DNA of 64,000 nt, taken from NCBI RefSeq assembly GCF_027943255.1, contig NC_072894.1, positions 82,949,601 to 83,013,600 on the forward strand, written 5' to 3'. Source of the DNA: Anastrepha obliqua. Lineage: Eukaryota > Arthropoda > Insecta > Diptera > Tephritidae. The position numbers were made by a program, and so were the translations under genes. The notes under the pieces are model-generated. The model was given only the letters and a program-made list of their open reading frames with translations, had not been told where the DNA came from and searched no databases. The stretch's first letter is position 1, and each line of letters starts with the position of its first letter. Of this stretch, positions 1 to 11,292 are shown one piece after another.

Positions 1-10
1 AAAAAGCGAT

Positions 11-1093
11 TTGAAGATCAAAATTGAAAATTTTAAATCTGCACAGCGTAAGTTCAGCTTGAGCATCGACGAGTGGACAAGCGTGCGAAACCGACGTTAC
101 ATGAACATCCATATATATTATGACGATGGACAATCTGACAACCTTGGCCTGGTTCGCATTCAGGAATCATGTCCCGCTGAAAAAGTATATGAGCTCGTAA
201 ATGCAAAGCTTTCAGACTTCAATATAAAACTACAGTCCGACATCGTGGCTATTACAAGTGATGGTGCCAGTGTCATGATCAAATTTGGGAGACTATCACC
301 AGCGCATCAACAGCACTACAATCACGGCATACATTTGGCGGTCATGGAGGTAATGTACCAGAAACGAAAAGTAATATAGCAAACAGGATATACGATAGTG
401 ACGTAAGCGATGGAGACGATTTGGATGATAGAGGCTCCGATGAAAATGAAAACAATGCAGCCAGTACTTCATTTTTCGACATTAATGCGGAAAACGCTTC
501 CGATGACGAGGACGACAATATCGTATTTGTTGCTGACAAGACGGTCACTATAAAGTCTGCATTTGAAATCGTAAAAAAGGTTCGCAAGATAGTTTTGAAA
601 TTCAAGAACTCGCCTGTACGGAATGCCATCTTGCAGGATTATGTTAAAGAGGTCGAGAAGAAAGAGCTTTTCTTGCTGTTGGATTGCAAAACACGTTGGA
701 ATAGCCTGGAAACTATGCTGGCCAGATACATTTGCATCAGCAAGCATGTTCGTAAGGCGCTCGACACTCTTAATTTAAATTTTATGGACACTACTGACGC
801 AGAAGAAAAGTATTGCGAGGATATCATAAATGCTCTTAAACCTATAAGTGTTGCTGTAGAAGCACTTAGTCGCCAAAATGTGAACTTACTTGCTGCGGAT
901 TCTATTCTCAAATTTTTGTTCACAAAATTGGAGAATCAGCACACCGAATTGGGCAATGAGGGTTAAGCCAACATCGACTCAAAATGAGAGGAATTTTTCT
1001 ACAGCGGGTAATTTTGTGTCCAAAAAGCGTACGCGATGGTCAGACGAAGCCATTGACAGTCTGTGTTTTTTAAAACACCATTTTGGGAAATAA
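11..1093 (+). pseudogene. hAT transposase, frameshifted and internally deleted
   Basis: Remnant of an RNase H-fold hAT transposase (ZBED-like group). Frame 2 (11-379) carries FSLSIDEWTS, then DIVAITSDGASVM, where the Asp of the TSDGAS box matches the first catalytic Asp of the family, and HGIHLAV. A frameshift near 360-372 moves to frame 1 (to 966), with an acidic stretch followed by the conserved DCKTRWNSLETML block. A second break near 955-975 jumps to the C-terminal dimerisation motif VKPTSTQNERNFSTAGNFV and SDEAIDSLCFLK. Compared with full-length relatives, about 150-200 residues are missing before the dimerisation region, including where the catalytic Glu should be. It cannot encode an active enzyme. 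Confidence 0.8.
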
Positions 1094-1327
1094 TATTTAC
1101 AATCACTTTTTTCCCCTATTTTAATAAGTATAATCTTGAATTATTTTTGTTTTGAATTTTTTTGTAATTATTTTTGTTTCACTTTTTTGTTTGCAATAAT
1201 TGAAATAGTAATATTTTCAAATATTTTTTTATGTAATTTATACTTTAATAAAAATAAATAAAAATAATATTTAATGAAATTCATTGCTGTAACTGGTTTT
1301 AGATTTTTTTTTTAATTTTTTTGGAAA

Positions 1328-1460
1328 GTTTCCCGAATTTTCGAGAATTCTCGAGAAATCTCAAAAATTATTTTCGGGAAATCCTGCATCTCGAGAATTG
1401 AAATTTTCGTTATTTCGGGAAATCCCGATTCTCGAGATTGGGATTTTCTCGGGAAATACC
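1328..1460. repeat. Subterminal inverted-repeat cluster of the hAT element
   Basis: About 130 bp packed with short direct and inverted words: tcccga/tcggga, ctcgag, and the perfect palindrome tctcgagaattctcgaga near 1340. Clusters of short motifs just inside the ends are typical transposase-binding subterminal repeats in hAT elements. That role here is inference from position. Confidence 0.6.
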
Positions 1461-1493
1461 CAACTCTAACCACGTCTACCGAAAAATGAGGGA

Positions 1494-1695
1494 AATGCGC
1501 ACAAGGTTTGCGTTAATGAACACTCATTTTGATAATAAAGTTTTATCATTTGAACGCGCTGTTCAATCGTGTAACTTGCCATGATGATTTGGTATAAACA
1601 ACTGAATAATAAACAGAAGATTTGACAGATGTCACCAAAACAAAATGGCTGCCACAGGGCGCCAAAATCGACCGCGCCAATTGAAAACCCCTTTA
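1494..1695 (-). mobile_element. D,D41D mariner, 5' end fragment
   Basis: Minus-strand 5' part of a mariner closely matching 43520-43732 over about 200 bp. It has the outer end (aaggggttttcaattggcg reading inward from 1695), a leader, and a start codon at 1582 opening MASYTIEQRVQMIKLYYQN, a mariner N-terminal helix-turn-helix region. It stops at 1494, where the catalytic half should begin, a short distance from the hAT terminus at 1468. Either the hAT insertion or a deletion removed the rest. Confidence 0.7.
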
Positions 1696-1744
1696 GGTTT
1701 TGTTACGGCATGCTTATTTAGGTAACCCCTTTTTTATAGTTAGC

Positions 1745-1990
1745 CTAATAGATGATGCAGTAGTCTGGTAGTCGAATGGATAGTTCCAGTCCTAGTTCCT
1801 TCGAAAATACTTCATAGCCAACCTTGTTGTCTAGCTTGGAACCATCTGTATATATCTGCTACTCTCTTCTTGACGGTATGCTCGTCTTGAAGAGTCTGTC
1901 GAAAGTGAGTCTAGAAATGGAACTTCTTGTTTGTGACTATTCAGAGTGTGTAAAATAGAGGCACACACTCTTAAGTCTAAGATTAGTGCA
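1745..1990 (-). pseudogene. LINE RNase H domain, N-terminal scrap
   Basis: Reading the minus strand gives ADIYTDGSKLDNKVGYEVFS followed by a stretch resembling ELGLELSIRLPDYC. The YTDGSKLD box is the first catalytic motif of the RNase H domain found at the end of ORF2 in R1/I/LOA-type non-LTR retrotransposons. The rest of the domain is absent, and nothing upstream is clearly reverse transcriptase. Confidence 0.55.
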
Positions 1991-2144
1991 GGCAAAATGA
2001 TTAGCACTTTCAGCGGTTTATTTGGGGTAGTCCTTAAAACACTATAAATACTCGTACATAATGATCGTCTTTAGTCATTCCTAAATATTAGCTTTCCACG
2101 TGAGTTTCCCAAGTACTTGACAATCTCCCTCAAAGGAACCTCAT

Positions 2145-2640
2145 CATGAATCGTGGAACCTCAGCTGAACAACGCTTCGAAATTTGTTCTCGAATTTGTT
2201 CCCGAAGTTCATTCTGCATTCAGCAAGCATTTTGCGAGGTAATTGATCGTTTTCGCTCCAATTTAACTCTGCTCGATTCAAAACCATCAACAAAATAATG
2301 AAATGTGCGTACCGAAGAGAATATTGCTGCTGTGGCGCGAAGAGTTGAAGAAGAACCCGAAATGACGATTTGTCGTCGTTCTCAACTTGTTGGGCTTTTT
2401 ACTCCGACGGCTTGGAAAGTTTTATGTAAAGATATAGGCTTGCGTGCCTATAAAATACAGCTCCTGCAATAATTGAAGCGAAATGGCCATAATTTGCATT
2501 CCATTTTCGTTCATTTACTAGATTTGGTATTCAGATTTATTTAGAGAAGTGGTCAAAAATTGGAGTGATTTAATGGGCAATGTAACTTGTAGCCGCAACG
2601 GACAAATGCCGGATAACATATGTATGTATATTAAACAATA
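2145..2640 (+). pseudogene. Mariner-like transposase remnant (N-terminal half)
   Basis: An ATG at 2145 opens MNRGTSAEQRFEI, the usual start of a D,D41D-type mariner transposase. It is followed, after deletions and frame changes, by NVRTEENIAAVARRVEEEPE, then ICRRSQLVGL and KDIGLRAYKIQLLQ, the paired helix-turn-helix DNA-binding region of this group. The catalytic core has collapsed; near 2585 a fragment reading SRNGQMPDN resembles the transposase C-terminus. Heavily decayed; terminal repeats were not recognised. Confidence 0.65.
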
Positions 2641-2659
2641 AATGCCATGAAGTTATATA

Positions 2660-3525
2660 CCAGATTACAATAAAAAATATGCATTCCATTAATATTTCTG
2701 TTTCGTGTTATCATTTTATGCTTTCAAGATCTTAAAAATCCACCAGATATATCTCTTCCGGATTGATCAAGCCTCTTTCCTGACAATGTTGTCAACAGAA
2801 AATTGTGCATAATTTCGTCATCAGAAGGCACATTCAGCAACACCCACACTTTTTTCACACACCAATTCATATTATAGTGTTTTTGCCTTTTCAATACCAA
2901 ATCTTATTTTTTGTTTTTTTGCTTTTGAATTTCAATGGCGCACTTTCCATATAAAAGAATTCCGAACTTGCGCTATGAATGGAAAACGTTTTTTCAACAT
3001 CGTATGAAAAAAACTGGCAAAAATCAACCCGATTTTTGAGCGACTTAAAAACCAATCTTTACTCTACTAAAATTGATTGGGTTACAAAATTGCATGCCCA
3101 GATGTTTTCAAAACATTCTGATTAAAATGTTAAAAATTTGTATGACAATATTTTGCAATTTATTAAGTTTTTTGCAATGTTTTTTTCAAAGTTATTTGAA
3201 AGTTTTTATTATAGAATGGACTATATTAAAAAAAAAAAATTACGAATAAATTTAGCATCGAAATTCCGTTAACATTGTAAACAGATAAAGTTATCTCAGC
3301 ACAAATTTATATTCCGGCATTCGTATACGCATATTCATAACTAATTAGATAAGACAAGTGCCTTGGTGACGCATAATGTGTGTAAGAGTAGCACTTATTT
3401 ATAATTGCTTCTCTTGTAAGAAAAATAAATAAATAAATTAGCATTTACTTTGTAAATACAGAGTACGATAAACGATAAGGCATCAAGGTTTTGGCCAATT
3501 CTAACTGTTTGCCCTTTTTTTCATG
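2660..3525. other. No gene seen
   Basis: AT-rich sequence with homopolymer runs (for example an A run near 3230). No coding, RNA or transposon signature recognised on either strand. Confidence 0.6.
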
Positions 3526-3529
3526 TTCA

Positions 3530-4185
3530 TTATTTGTTTATGAAAGTTTTTGGTCTATCACGGGGTCTTGAGCTAAAAGAATTGTAGTCCAGTTTTGCAG
3601 TCTTGGAGGCCTACCGTCATCCATGCGGATGATGTGACCTGCCCATATGATGCGTTGCGACGTGATAAATCTTAAAATATCTTCCCCATTGCAGAGACTT
3701 AGCAGCTCCTTATTGTGCCTGATTCGGTACTCATCATCTTCTTCGCGTATTGCGTACTTTACGCAATATTTTGCGCTCAAATATTCTTAGGCGCTCCTCG
3801 CCCGCAAGAGGCATGCTCCAAATTTCTGTGCCGTAGGTCAGCTCGAGTCGAAGAGATCTCGATTTCAGGAGATTTATGTTAGTGTAGTATACACGATTCG
3901 CCGCCATTATTCTGTCAGATATACAGTCCTGCATGTTGTTGTCGTTACTTATTAGTACGCCCGGATATGTAAATTTGGACACACTCGCAAAACTGAAGTC
4001 TTCGATGTTAATAACGCCAAATGCTTTCCTTTTCCCTCATCTATTTGGTTTTGCTTTTGTTTATTGTCAGTCCTACCAATCTCGCATTTTTTTCTATCGC
4101 TAGGAAGATGTCATCTTCGTAGCGTCTACCACGGGCGATAATGACTATATATGTAGTCCGCGTATGCTATAGTCACTTTGTCGCA
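3530..4185 (-). pseudogene. LINE reverse transcriptase, C-terminal half (RTE-like)
   Basis: Minus-strand remnant of a non-LTR retrotransposon polymerase. From high to low coordinates it shows a mutated catalytic box AYADY (YADD expected, near 4170), then RRYEDDIFLAIEKNARLVGL, then after frame shifts TYPGVLISNDNNMQDCISDR, MAANRVYYTNINLL, ERKILRKVRNTRRR and RIIWAGHIIRMDDGRPPR. This order is the thumb and C-terminal region shared by RTE-like polymerases. The catalytic Asp change plus at least two frameshifts make it dead. Clade assignment is by general resemblance. Confidence 0.65.
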
Positions 4186-4189
4186 CTTA

Positions 4190-6918
4190 AGTGATTAATT
4201 CGGCGCCAACTTTCAAAGTTTATGCCAAAAGTAGAAAAATTCCACAAACTTTTCATTCCAATTCCACGGCTTTTAATTAGAAGTTCTCGAATAATTTTTG
4301 GTATGGAGTTTTAAAGCTTATCGAATTTTACTACTTATACAGTATAATAAAGTGAAAATTTGAAGTTGCTTAAAAATTCCGCTATATATACATATGTACA
4401 TATATAAGTAGTACACGTGTTTTCCTTGACACTGTTCGCAGTTTCTCCATTTAAAAATGCAATAAATTGCCTATAATAAATTTCTAATCTTTGTTATAGT
4501 TTGATGCTTGTATTTATATGGTTTTTATTATGAAAAAGATATAATGAACATTCCAAAAAAACAAAAAACAAAAATAGTTAAAACTCGTCCACCACCAGGG
4601 GTGGAAATTAAACTCAATAAAATAGTTCAAATAGGAAAATTTATTGAGGAGGTTGGGCTCAGAGAAATACGCTGAACCCTTGAAGGCGCACAATAGATCC
4701 TTCAGGTCTGTGAATCATAATAATAATAATAGATGTTGTTAAATCATAATAATAATAATAGATGTTTCGTCGCGGAGTGCAAGCCCCATGTATCTTTTTT
4801 ATATGCACTATATTTATGCTTTTGTATTTCTTGTTTCCTCTAACTCTTGCTTGTCATTCGTTTGGCCATTCACAATATCCTCAATCAGTTGATGGCCATT
4901 AAGAAATTGTGCAAAAGCAATTTTAACAATCATTTCAACACTTGCTATTATCATTCGGTTTTTAGATAGTTTTTTCTGTGCAGAGAATACAATTTTTGAC
5001 AAGCGAGTTGACAAGCTATGGTTTTCAACTCTGAATTCGCTATGAACTTTTTGTTGTTTGTTTTTATTTTCGGCTTGTCTACTTAAGAAAAGCGTTATTG
5101 TGTTTTATTGTGTGGTAACTTTAAACAAATCGTAAAATCAAGCATTGGAACATAACCATTTGCTGATATATTGGATTTTATCTCGCTGTTTTAGCTGCTG
5201 GCTGATCTCGACAAAGCCGGCTTTGGCCATGATCACTTGACGTGTGTGTCTGTATTTTGAATCGGCGTATTTTGGCGTTTGCAAAAGTTTTTTTTGTTTT
5301 TGTTTTTATTTTTTAACGCTTACGCCCAATAGTTTTTAAGCAGTTTCTAAGCCATAAAATTTGGCTGATGAAGTAACAAGCAAATGAATCAACAATGCGT
5401 TGCTTGCCAAAGAAGGGGAAATAATACAACACACAAACATACTTTGAATATGCTCATATATGTATACGTGTATATATGTACATATATTTGTATTTGCTTA
5501 AGTATTTAACAATAAATATGGCGCTGTGCGGGTGGTTGAGTTATTTTAATAACGCTGGGGTCAAATCAATCAATCTTTATACTTAATTAAGTGTGAACAT
5601 TTTAAAGTTGTGCCTTTTCTTCTTCGAAATGGTTAATTGGTTTTGGTATGATAACCTTCAGTACTAAAATTATTCTCACCAATTTGGCATTGTCACAGAT
5701 TAGTGTCAATCTACCTTCCTAGTTTCCTTCAGATTTCCTATTTTCGCAGATTTATGATAACTGACTGCCAAATCACGAACTGAGTTATTTGTTGACTTGT
5801 CTTCAGGTTTTTTGTATAATACCGTCAACTGGTTTTTAAATGTTGCAGATAACATACCCAGTTAACGTAAGTTTCTTGTTGAAGAACTACGCATGCATAA
5901 CCGCTATGTTACCTCTGGTTTATATCAATCAGATTAGATCTGCTATTATAGACTAAAGCAACACAAGGTGAGGGCGTTAAATCACTTTGAATACAATAAA
6001 AATGGCATTTGGCGCAAAGTAAATTTTGATAATTTTTCGGAAATTTTCTTAAGCTTAGATCTGTTAGATTTAGCTTAATAACTTCTATATTCAGAGACAA
6101 ATTACTATCTGAATATGACTGCAAATTATCGCTAGCCATACTTCTGTTGAAAAAACATCTGGAAATCGCGAATAAAAGCGAACGAGTTATCAACAAGATA
6201 TTCAGTTTACTCTCTCAACAGAATCTCCATGGCAACCAATATACAAGGTGGCACAGAATTATTCACCCTATCAGAAGATTCATAGTTTTTGCACTTGTAA
6301 AGTAGACAGCTGCAGTAAAGCTCAAAATAAAGATTTTCAATACTCAAATATATTTTTTTTTATGTAGTAAAAAAGTTATTCAAAAATAAATGCGACTATG
6401 TGGCAACATGTACGATTCCTCTAATTTCTTTAATTGTCTCAAAATGATTTCCACGAAATTATGCCTCGTAACGTTAAGTCAATGCCAAGAACAACTGCAC
6501 AAAATCACGTCCAGAATATGACCAGTCACTAGAACTCAGCAGAAAAGGTCAAAAGTGGCTCAATAGATTTACAAGAGGCACAGGAAAATAGGTTATAGCA
6601 TTTTGATAAAATGATACACGGAAGATACTTTATTTCGTGCACGTTTAGAATAAATCTAGGATCTTATATTTCTTGTAGATAACTAATTCGCGCCCTTCAT
6701 TCCCAATCAAATAAAATTTGATCCATTTAAAGTCATGTCAAATACAATATTTAACTTGGAAAAACTGTGGTTCCATTTCTTCAAAATTCATAGCTAAATG
6801 GATCTTTAGCAGTTGGGCAGGAACTCGTTTTCTATTTCTACTTTCGATGATTTGAATTAATTTCATCTATTTTTTTACAGCACATCTTTTGATAAACATT
6901 TAAGATGTGATATATAAA
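4190..6918. other. Long AT-rich stretch without recognisable genes
   Basis: I see no gene or identifiable transposon here. It holds a small duplicated repeat at 4712-4766, alternating TATA/ACAT tracts near 4385 and 5455-5490, and only short chance reading frames (for example 5909-6196 minus), without recognisable motifs. Confidence 0.5.
4712..4766. repeat. Duplicated ATA-rich repeat
   Basis: The string aatcataataataataata followed by gatgtt occurs twice, separated by a few bases. Either replication slippage, or the microsatellite tail of an old LINE insertion duplicated with its flank. Confidence 0.7.
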
Positions 6919-6920
6919 TA

Positions 6921-8864
6921 AAGGATCTTTCAAAAGAGACGCCTACATGTCAGTAGTGAATAATTCCTGAGCTTATTTTACGTTATTTTTCACATTTGTC
7001 AAGTAGTCAGATGTACAATTTTACTCAATAGAACAACGCGTTAAAATTAGTGAAACATATTATAAAAATGGTTGTATAGACGTCACATTCGGAGCGGCAC
7101 AAGGATCAATTCTCGGCCCCGACTTGTGGAACATTAGTTAGGACGAGATATTCAATATGGAATTGTCCGATTGTACCTTACTAACCGGATTCGCAGACGA
7201 TATCGCAGCAGTCATCACAGCATGAAACCTGGAAGATGTTCGTAAAAAACTTAACCAAGTAACGATACGAATACAAACGTGGCTAGATTCACGTGGCCTC
7301 AAAGTAGCCACAGAGAAAACGGAGCTAATACTTCTAACCAAGAAGCACATGCTGTTAGAAGTTGGCATGCAAGCTTGCTCAAATACGCTAACCACAAAAA
7401 AGTTTTAAAAGATCTAGGCATAAGACTGGACTCAAGACTAACATTCTGAGCCCAAATAAAACACGCAGCAGAAAAAGCCGCTAAGCTCCTTACTCAGTAA
7501 TACATACTCGGTAGACTGATGGCAAGCATGGGAGGTCCAACCCAATCGAAACAAGAAATAATGATGGCTACCACGCTCTCCGTTCTCTTATACAGAGCTG
7601 AACTGTGGGCAAATGCGCTATAGGTAAATCACAGATGCAAGCTCTTAGCATCGGTACAACGAATGGCAGCCCCGAGAATTGTGTCCGCCTACCGCATAGC
7701 ATCAGGGCTAGCTGTTCAAGTAATGAGCTGTTTAGTACCGATAGATTTACTAGCTTTTGAAAGGAAAAGTTATGGGCATTAAAGAAAGAGGGAATGGAAG
7801 AAAGAGCTAGCAAACCTACAGCACGTGAAATAAGGGATGAAACGCTAAGGATATGGCATGACCGCTGGATTAACGAAACACGTGGCAGATTGACGGCTTG
7901 ACTTATAAAAGACATCGCCACATGGAACAGCAGGAACTTCTGTGAAGTTAGTTTTTATACAACCCAAATGCTTTTGTGGCACGGGTATTTCCAGAAATAG
8001 CTGTTCAAAATAGGAAAATGCGAACATCCCACATGCATATACGGTTTTGCCGCCGAAGATGACGCTGAGCACACATTCTTCCAATGTATGTGTAGGGAAC
8101 AAGAACGTCGAACGCTGAAGAATGCAGTCGGTCACAAAACTACTGATTTTAGTAACGCGCTAAGTAGTAAGTTGCGAAGAAACGTAGAAGATCTTGAGTG
8201 GTTTCGTGGAACGAATTCTCAGTATAAAAAGCGGGACCTGAACGCATGCACATAGGCACAGACCTTTGTAATGAGGAAGATGGAACGCCACTCTGAAGTA
8301 ATGCGAAAGCGGTGCCAGGGTGGGCGACGGTTCCAAACGAGGCTGAATTTTTTAGTCCATGGGCATACCAATGCTACGATGGCAGCTTGCCCCCTCATCC
8401 GCAAAAAATAAAAAAAAAGTTAAAAAATGGTCGGTTTTTAAGAACAAAATATCGCAAAATTCGTGACTTTTTTATGATAATAAATGACTCCACGAATAAG
8501 TTGAAATTTCAAAGATCGGTGGAAGAATTTCACGAAACTGGTTCTGTCGAGTATAGAAAAAGGACTGGCAAATCAAAAACTGGATCTATTGAGAATATTA
8601 CTGTGTAGCGCAAAGTGTAGCTGAACAAACTTCAATATCGATATCTCGATGTTCTGAACAATTAAAGATTCCTGAATCGACTGTTTGGCGGATTTTACTC
8701 GTACCAGTAGACGTGCTCATGGTCGACATTTAAATGACTTAATATTTCACATATAATATTTAAGAGCTGTATTTTGAATAAAAATAGTGAAACCTGAAAG
8801 AATCTAAATGTTTACATTCTTCTATTTCAAAAGAACATCTAAGGGCATCTTTTGAAAGGTCCTT
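6921..8864 (+). mobile_element. D,D41D-like mariner interrupted by a LINE
   Basis: Inverted ends aaggatctttcaaaag (6921) and its complement at 8849-8864 agree at 15 of 16 positions and are flanked by TA on both sides, as in Tc1/mariner insertions. Past the left end a mariner N-terminus can be read, IEQRVKISETYYKNG (after a 1-bp deletion), and it resumes beyond the inserted LINE with KFQRSVEEFHETGSVEYRKR and, after frameshifts, a block like SRCSEQLKIPESTVWRIL. These are the first and second helix-turn-helix parts of the transposase. The catalytic domain is missing, so before the LINE arrived this was already a roughly 600-bp deletion derivative. Confidence 0.75.
7073..8420 (+). mobile_element. 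5'-truncated R1-clade LINE inside the mariner
   Basis: A non-LTR retrotransposon 3' part flanked by near-identical target copies, taaaaatggt (7063-7072) and taaaaaatggt (8421-8431), and ending in an A-rich tail. It begins within the reverse transcriptase at GAAQGSILGPDLWNIS, followed by the catalytic GFADDIAAVITA box, LDSRGLKVATEKTELILLTK and PRIVSAYRIASGLAV. Near 8000-8090 is a CCHC-like C..C..H..C pattern (CEHPTCIYGF then DAEHTFFQC). These blocks and their order match the R1 clade. At least seven stops break the frame. No 28S rDNA target flanks it, so it is not a canonical rDNA-inserted R1. Confidence 0.8.
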
Positions 8865-9426
8865 TAGATAGTATGATCATATATGATTTGCAATGCTGTG
8901 ATATCATGATATGGTAAACACAAATATGATATGGAACTAATACATAGTATAAAGTATTATATGTTCAGAATAAAATTGTTGAACGTACTTTATCGGGTGG
9001 AGTGATATTAGCGAGCGATATTCGTAGCAAAATTTCGTCCAATAAAATCGAGCCAAAACGAAGTTCGCCCAAAAAGTGAAAAGATGACTCCCAAAATTGT
9101 TCTATTAGTTCAAACTATTAAAGTTTTAACTATTATGTTTACAACTTGTAAGACATGTCTGCTTGGGAGGCAAAGTTTGCGAAAAATATTTACTTACAAT
9201 TTTCACTGACAACTGATTTTGTTCAGCGGCGGCAGCCGCAAATAAAAAATTTAATTTATTATGAACAATTTCCGTCAAACACACTTCGTCTTCGCTTTTG
9301 TTGTGTACAATCTCAAATACTGCACCGTATTTTAATTTTGATAGCGAACTTTCGTCCGACAATGTTCGCTCAGTGATTTGATTCTGTTTAAATGATAATG
9401 TGATGCTGAGGTGAGGTATAAGCGAA

Positions 9427-9748
9427 GGGTTTTCCAATACCAGGTGTTACAGGAGAATGGATTGCTCTATCGAGAAATGGTTAACGATTTTTTTGGCCGC
9501 AATTGGATGGTATTCATCTGGACAACGTTTTTTTTTTCAACAAGACGGTGCTACGTGCCACGAAATCATTGATCTTTTAAGGGGAAAGTTTCCGGACCGT
9601 GTTATCTCTCGAAGATGTGATCACAATTGGCCATCGAAGTCCTGAGATTTAACACCTTTTTATTTGACTTTTTCCTTTGGAGCCACGTGAAAGAGAAGGT
9701 GTAGGCCAACAGCCCAGGCCAAAATAACACCTCTTATTAAAAACCCCT
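9427..9748 (+). mobile_element. 322-bp D,D41D mariner deletion derivative (MITE-like)
   Basis: A miniature element with imperfect inverted ends: agggttttccaataccaggt at the left and, read inward from 9748, aggggtttttaataagaggt. Inside, a short N-terminal piece is fused to the catalytic block FFFQQDGATCH, then IIDLLRGKFPDRVISRR and WPSKS, a stop, and DLTPF. Compared with the intact block in the 42.3-kb element, three residues are missing after DGATCH and the last catalytic Asp is lost. It cannot make transposase but could once have been moved by a relative. The ends resemble those at 43406-43732. Confidence 0.7.
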
Positions 9749-9754
9749 ATACTA

Positions 9755-10160
9755 TATTATCATCGGATAATGTTGGAATATTTACTCCATAACGACCTAC
9801 CCAAGGACATTGTTCAAAAACCAATAACATCAAGTGTGTGCTTGTGAAAGAAGAGAGGGAAATCAATAATATTTTCTTGTAATAATATTGTATTTATTCT
9901 GCACTGTTGTCTAGCTGCTTTTAATTTATCTGTGTTCTCAAGGTAGTCAAAATTGTTGTGCCAAGAACTCTAATTATTACAAATCGTTCAATTTAATTAT
10001 TTTAAATACAATATATAATGTGTGGAAGTGCTGAATTTTTGGTTTTCCTGGTTTAAAGTATGCAATGTTTTCTCAGGGTGTATGCCATAATTTTCGTATT
10101 ATAAAGCGACGTTTTTTTAGGGAAAATGCGCCAATATTTTCAAGTTTTTATATATATGAT
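9755..10160. other. No gene seen
   Basis: AT-rich spacer between the miniature mariner and the first SINE copy; nothing recognisable. Confidence 0.5.
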
Positions 10161-10164
10161 ATAT

Positions 10165-10312
10165 ATAATTGACGCGTACACCCTGTTTTGGTGTTTAGCC
10201 GAGCTCCTCCTCCTATTTGTGGTATGCGCCTTGATGTTGTTCCACAAACGGAGGGATTCTACAGTTTCAAGCCGACTCCGAACGGCGATATTTTTTACGA
10301 GGAGCTTTTTGA
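10165..10312 (-). repeat. tRNA-derived SINE-like repeat, copy 1 (3' part)
   Basis: Minus-strand 3' portion of the family best seen at 57278-57585. It has the tail (atatataattgacgcgtac on the plus strand), the gccgagctcctcctcctatt block, and the ccgactccgaacggc block. It stops before the tRNA-like head. Confidence 0.75.
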
Positions 10313-10356
10313 CATACCACGCCATTTGCAAAATCTATAAATCTTTAGACAGAGTG

Positions 10357-10530
10357 ATTAATTTTGCGCCACCACATACATTGCTGGGTGTTTTGGCCGA
10401 GTTCTCCCTATTTGTGGTAAGCGCCTGCATGTTTTTTCTACAAATGAAGGAACGCACAGTTTTATGACGTTTGAGGAGTTTTTTCCTGGCAGAAATACAC
10501 TCGGAGGTTTGCCACTGCCATATTGCCATC
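10357..10530 (-). repeat. tRNA-derived SINE-like repeat, copy 2 (partial)
   Basis: A second, more diverged partial copy in the same orientation as copy 1, about 45 bp away. It carries ggccgagttctccctatttg, then an internal deletion, then cagaaatacactcggaggtt. The head is missing. The two are a local pair or one copy split by rearrangement. Confidence 0.65.
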
Positions 10531-11290
10531 AATATTTCTCCAGTTCACAAATCGATAAAAGGCTTCAAATAAACCAAGAAAAGTTTACGACAATGTCAAA
10601 AATACTTTGATCACTTGTCAAGGAATGACCCATGCATTAACTCTCCAGAAAGTTATAACAAATATATGAAAATATAATTTTTTTTTTGAAGTTTTGAACA
10701 CTAATCAAACTCACGTTTCGTACTAGTTCGGTTTAGTGATAATATATAAATATAAGTTATAAAAATTGCTGTTTAGATTCGCATAATGTTATATGGTGGC
10801 TACTTTTGTGCTTTATAAAAACAAAGCTTTATTGCACTTAACCACAGTTGAATTTCAAATATTATGTGAATAAATTATAAAATAACAATAACAAATAAAT
10901 AGACATTGGGAAGCGCGAAAAATGCTTGCAGGTGGGTGATTTATTATTGTTTCAAAAGCCACTGTTCTCATTTTAACATACAAGTATTGCAAATAATTGT
11001 ACAAGTGTAAGTGTATGTGTGTAATTAGTACATCGGTGCATGTTTATGACGCATGAACATTAGGGTGGCCCAAAAAAATAAGCATTATTTTTATGCTACC
11101 CCGTAAATTAGTTTTATGGGAAACAAAATTAAACACCTATTTTTTACTTAATATTTATCCATGGCGCTATGTAGATAACCACTCAATTCGCATGCGAAAA
11201 ATGCACTTTACGGAATTAAAAATGCTATAAAAAAAAACTACTCAATATTTTTCCAAACTGTTTTTTTTTATTTTGAAGTACCATCCTTCC
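10531..11290. other. No gene seen; repeat-end-like motif at 11058
   Basis: AT-rich. The only notable string is cattagggtggcccaaaa (11058-11075), which resembles strings at 15982 and 41326 and could be the end of an unidentified small element. Confidence 0.4.
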
Positions 11291-11292
11291 GG

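Larger units (their letters stand above)
1..1468 (+). mobile_element. hAT transposon, 3' part, cut by window edge
   Basis: A decayed hAT-superfamily DNA transposon whose 5' end lies outside the window. It contains the broken transposase at 11-1093, an AT-rich 3' untranslated stretch, a subterminal repeat cluster at 1328-1460, and a putative right terminus ending in caactcta (1461-1468), which reads tagagttg outward-in, a plausible hAT-type end. The target duplication cannot be checked because the left end is missing. Directly after it lies a truncated mariner piece (from 1494). Confidence 0.75.

Noticed and set aside
7073..8420. R1 element marking an rDNA locus
   Set aside because: No 28S sequence flanks it; the flanks are mariner coding sequence with a target duplication.
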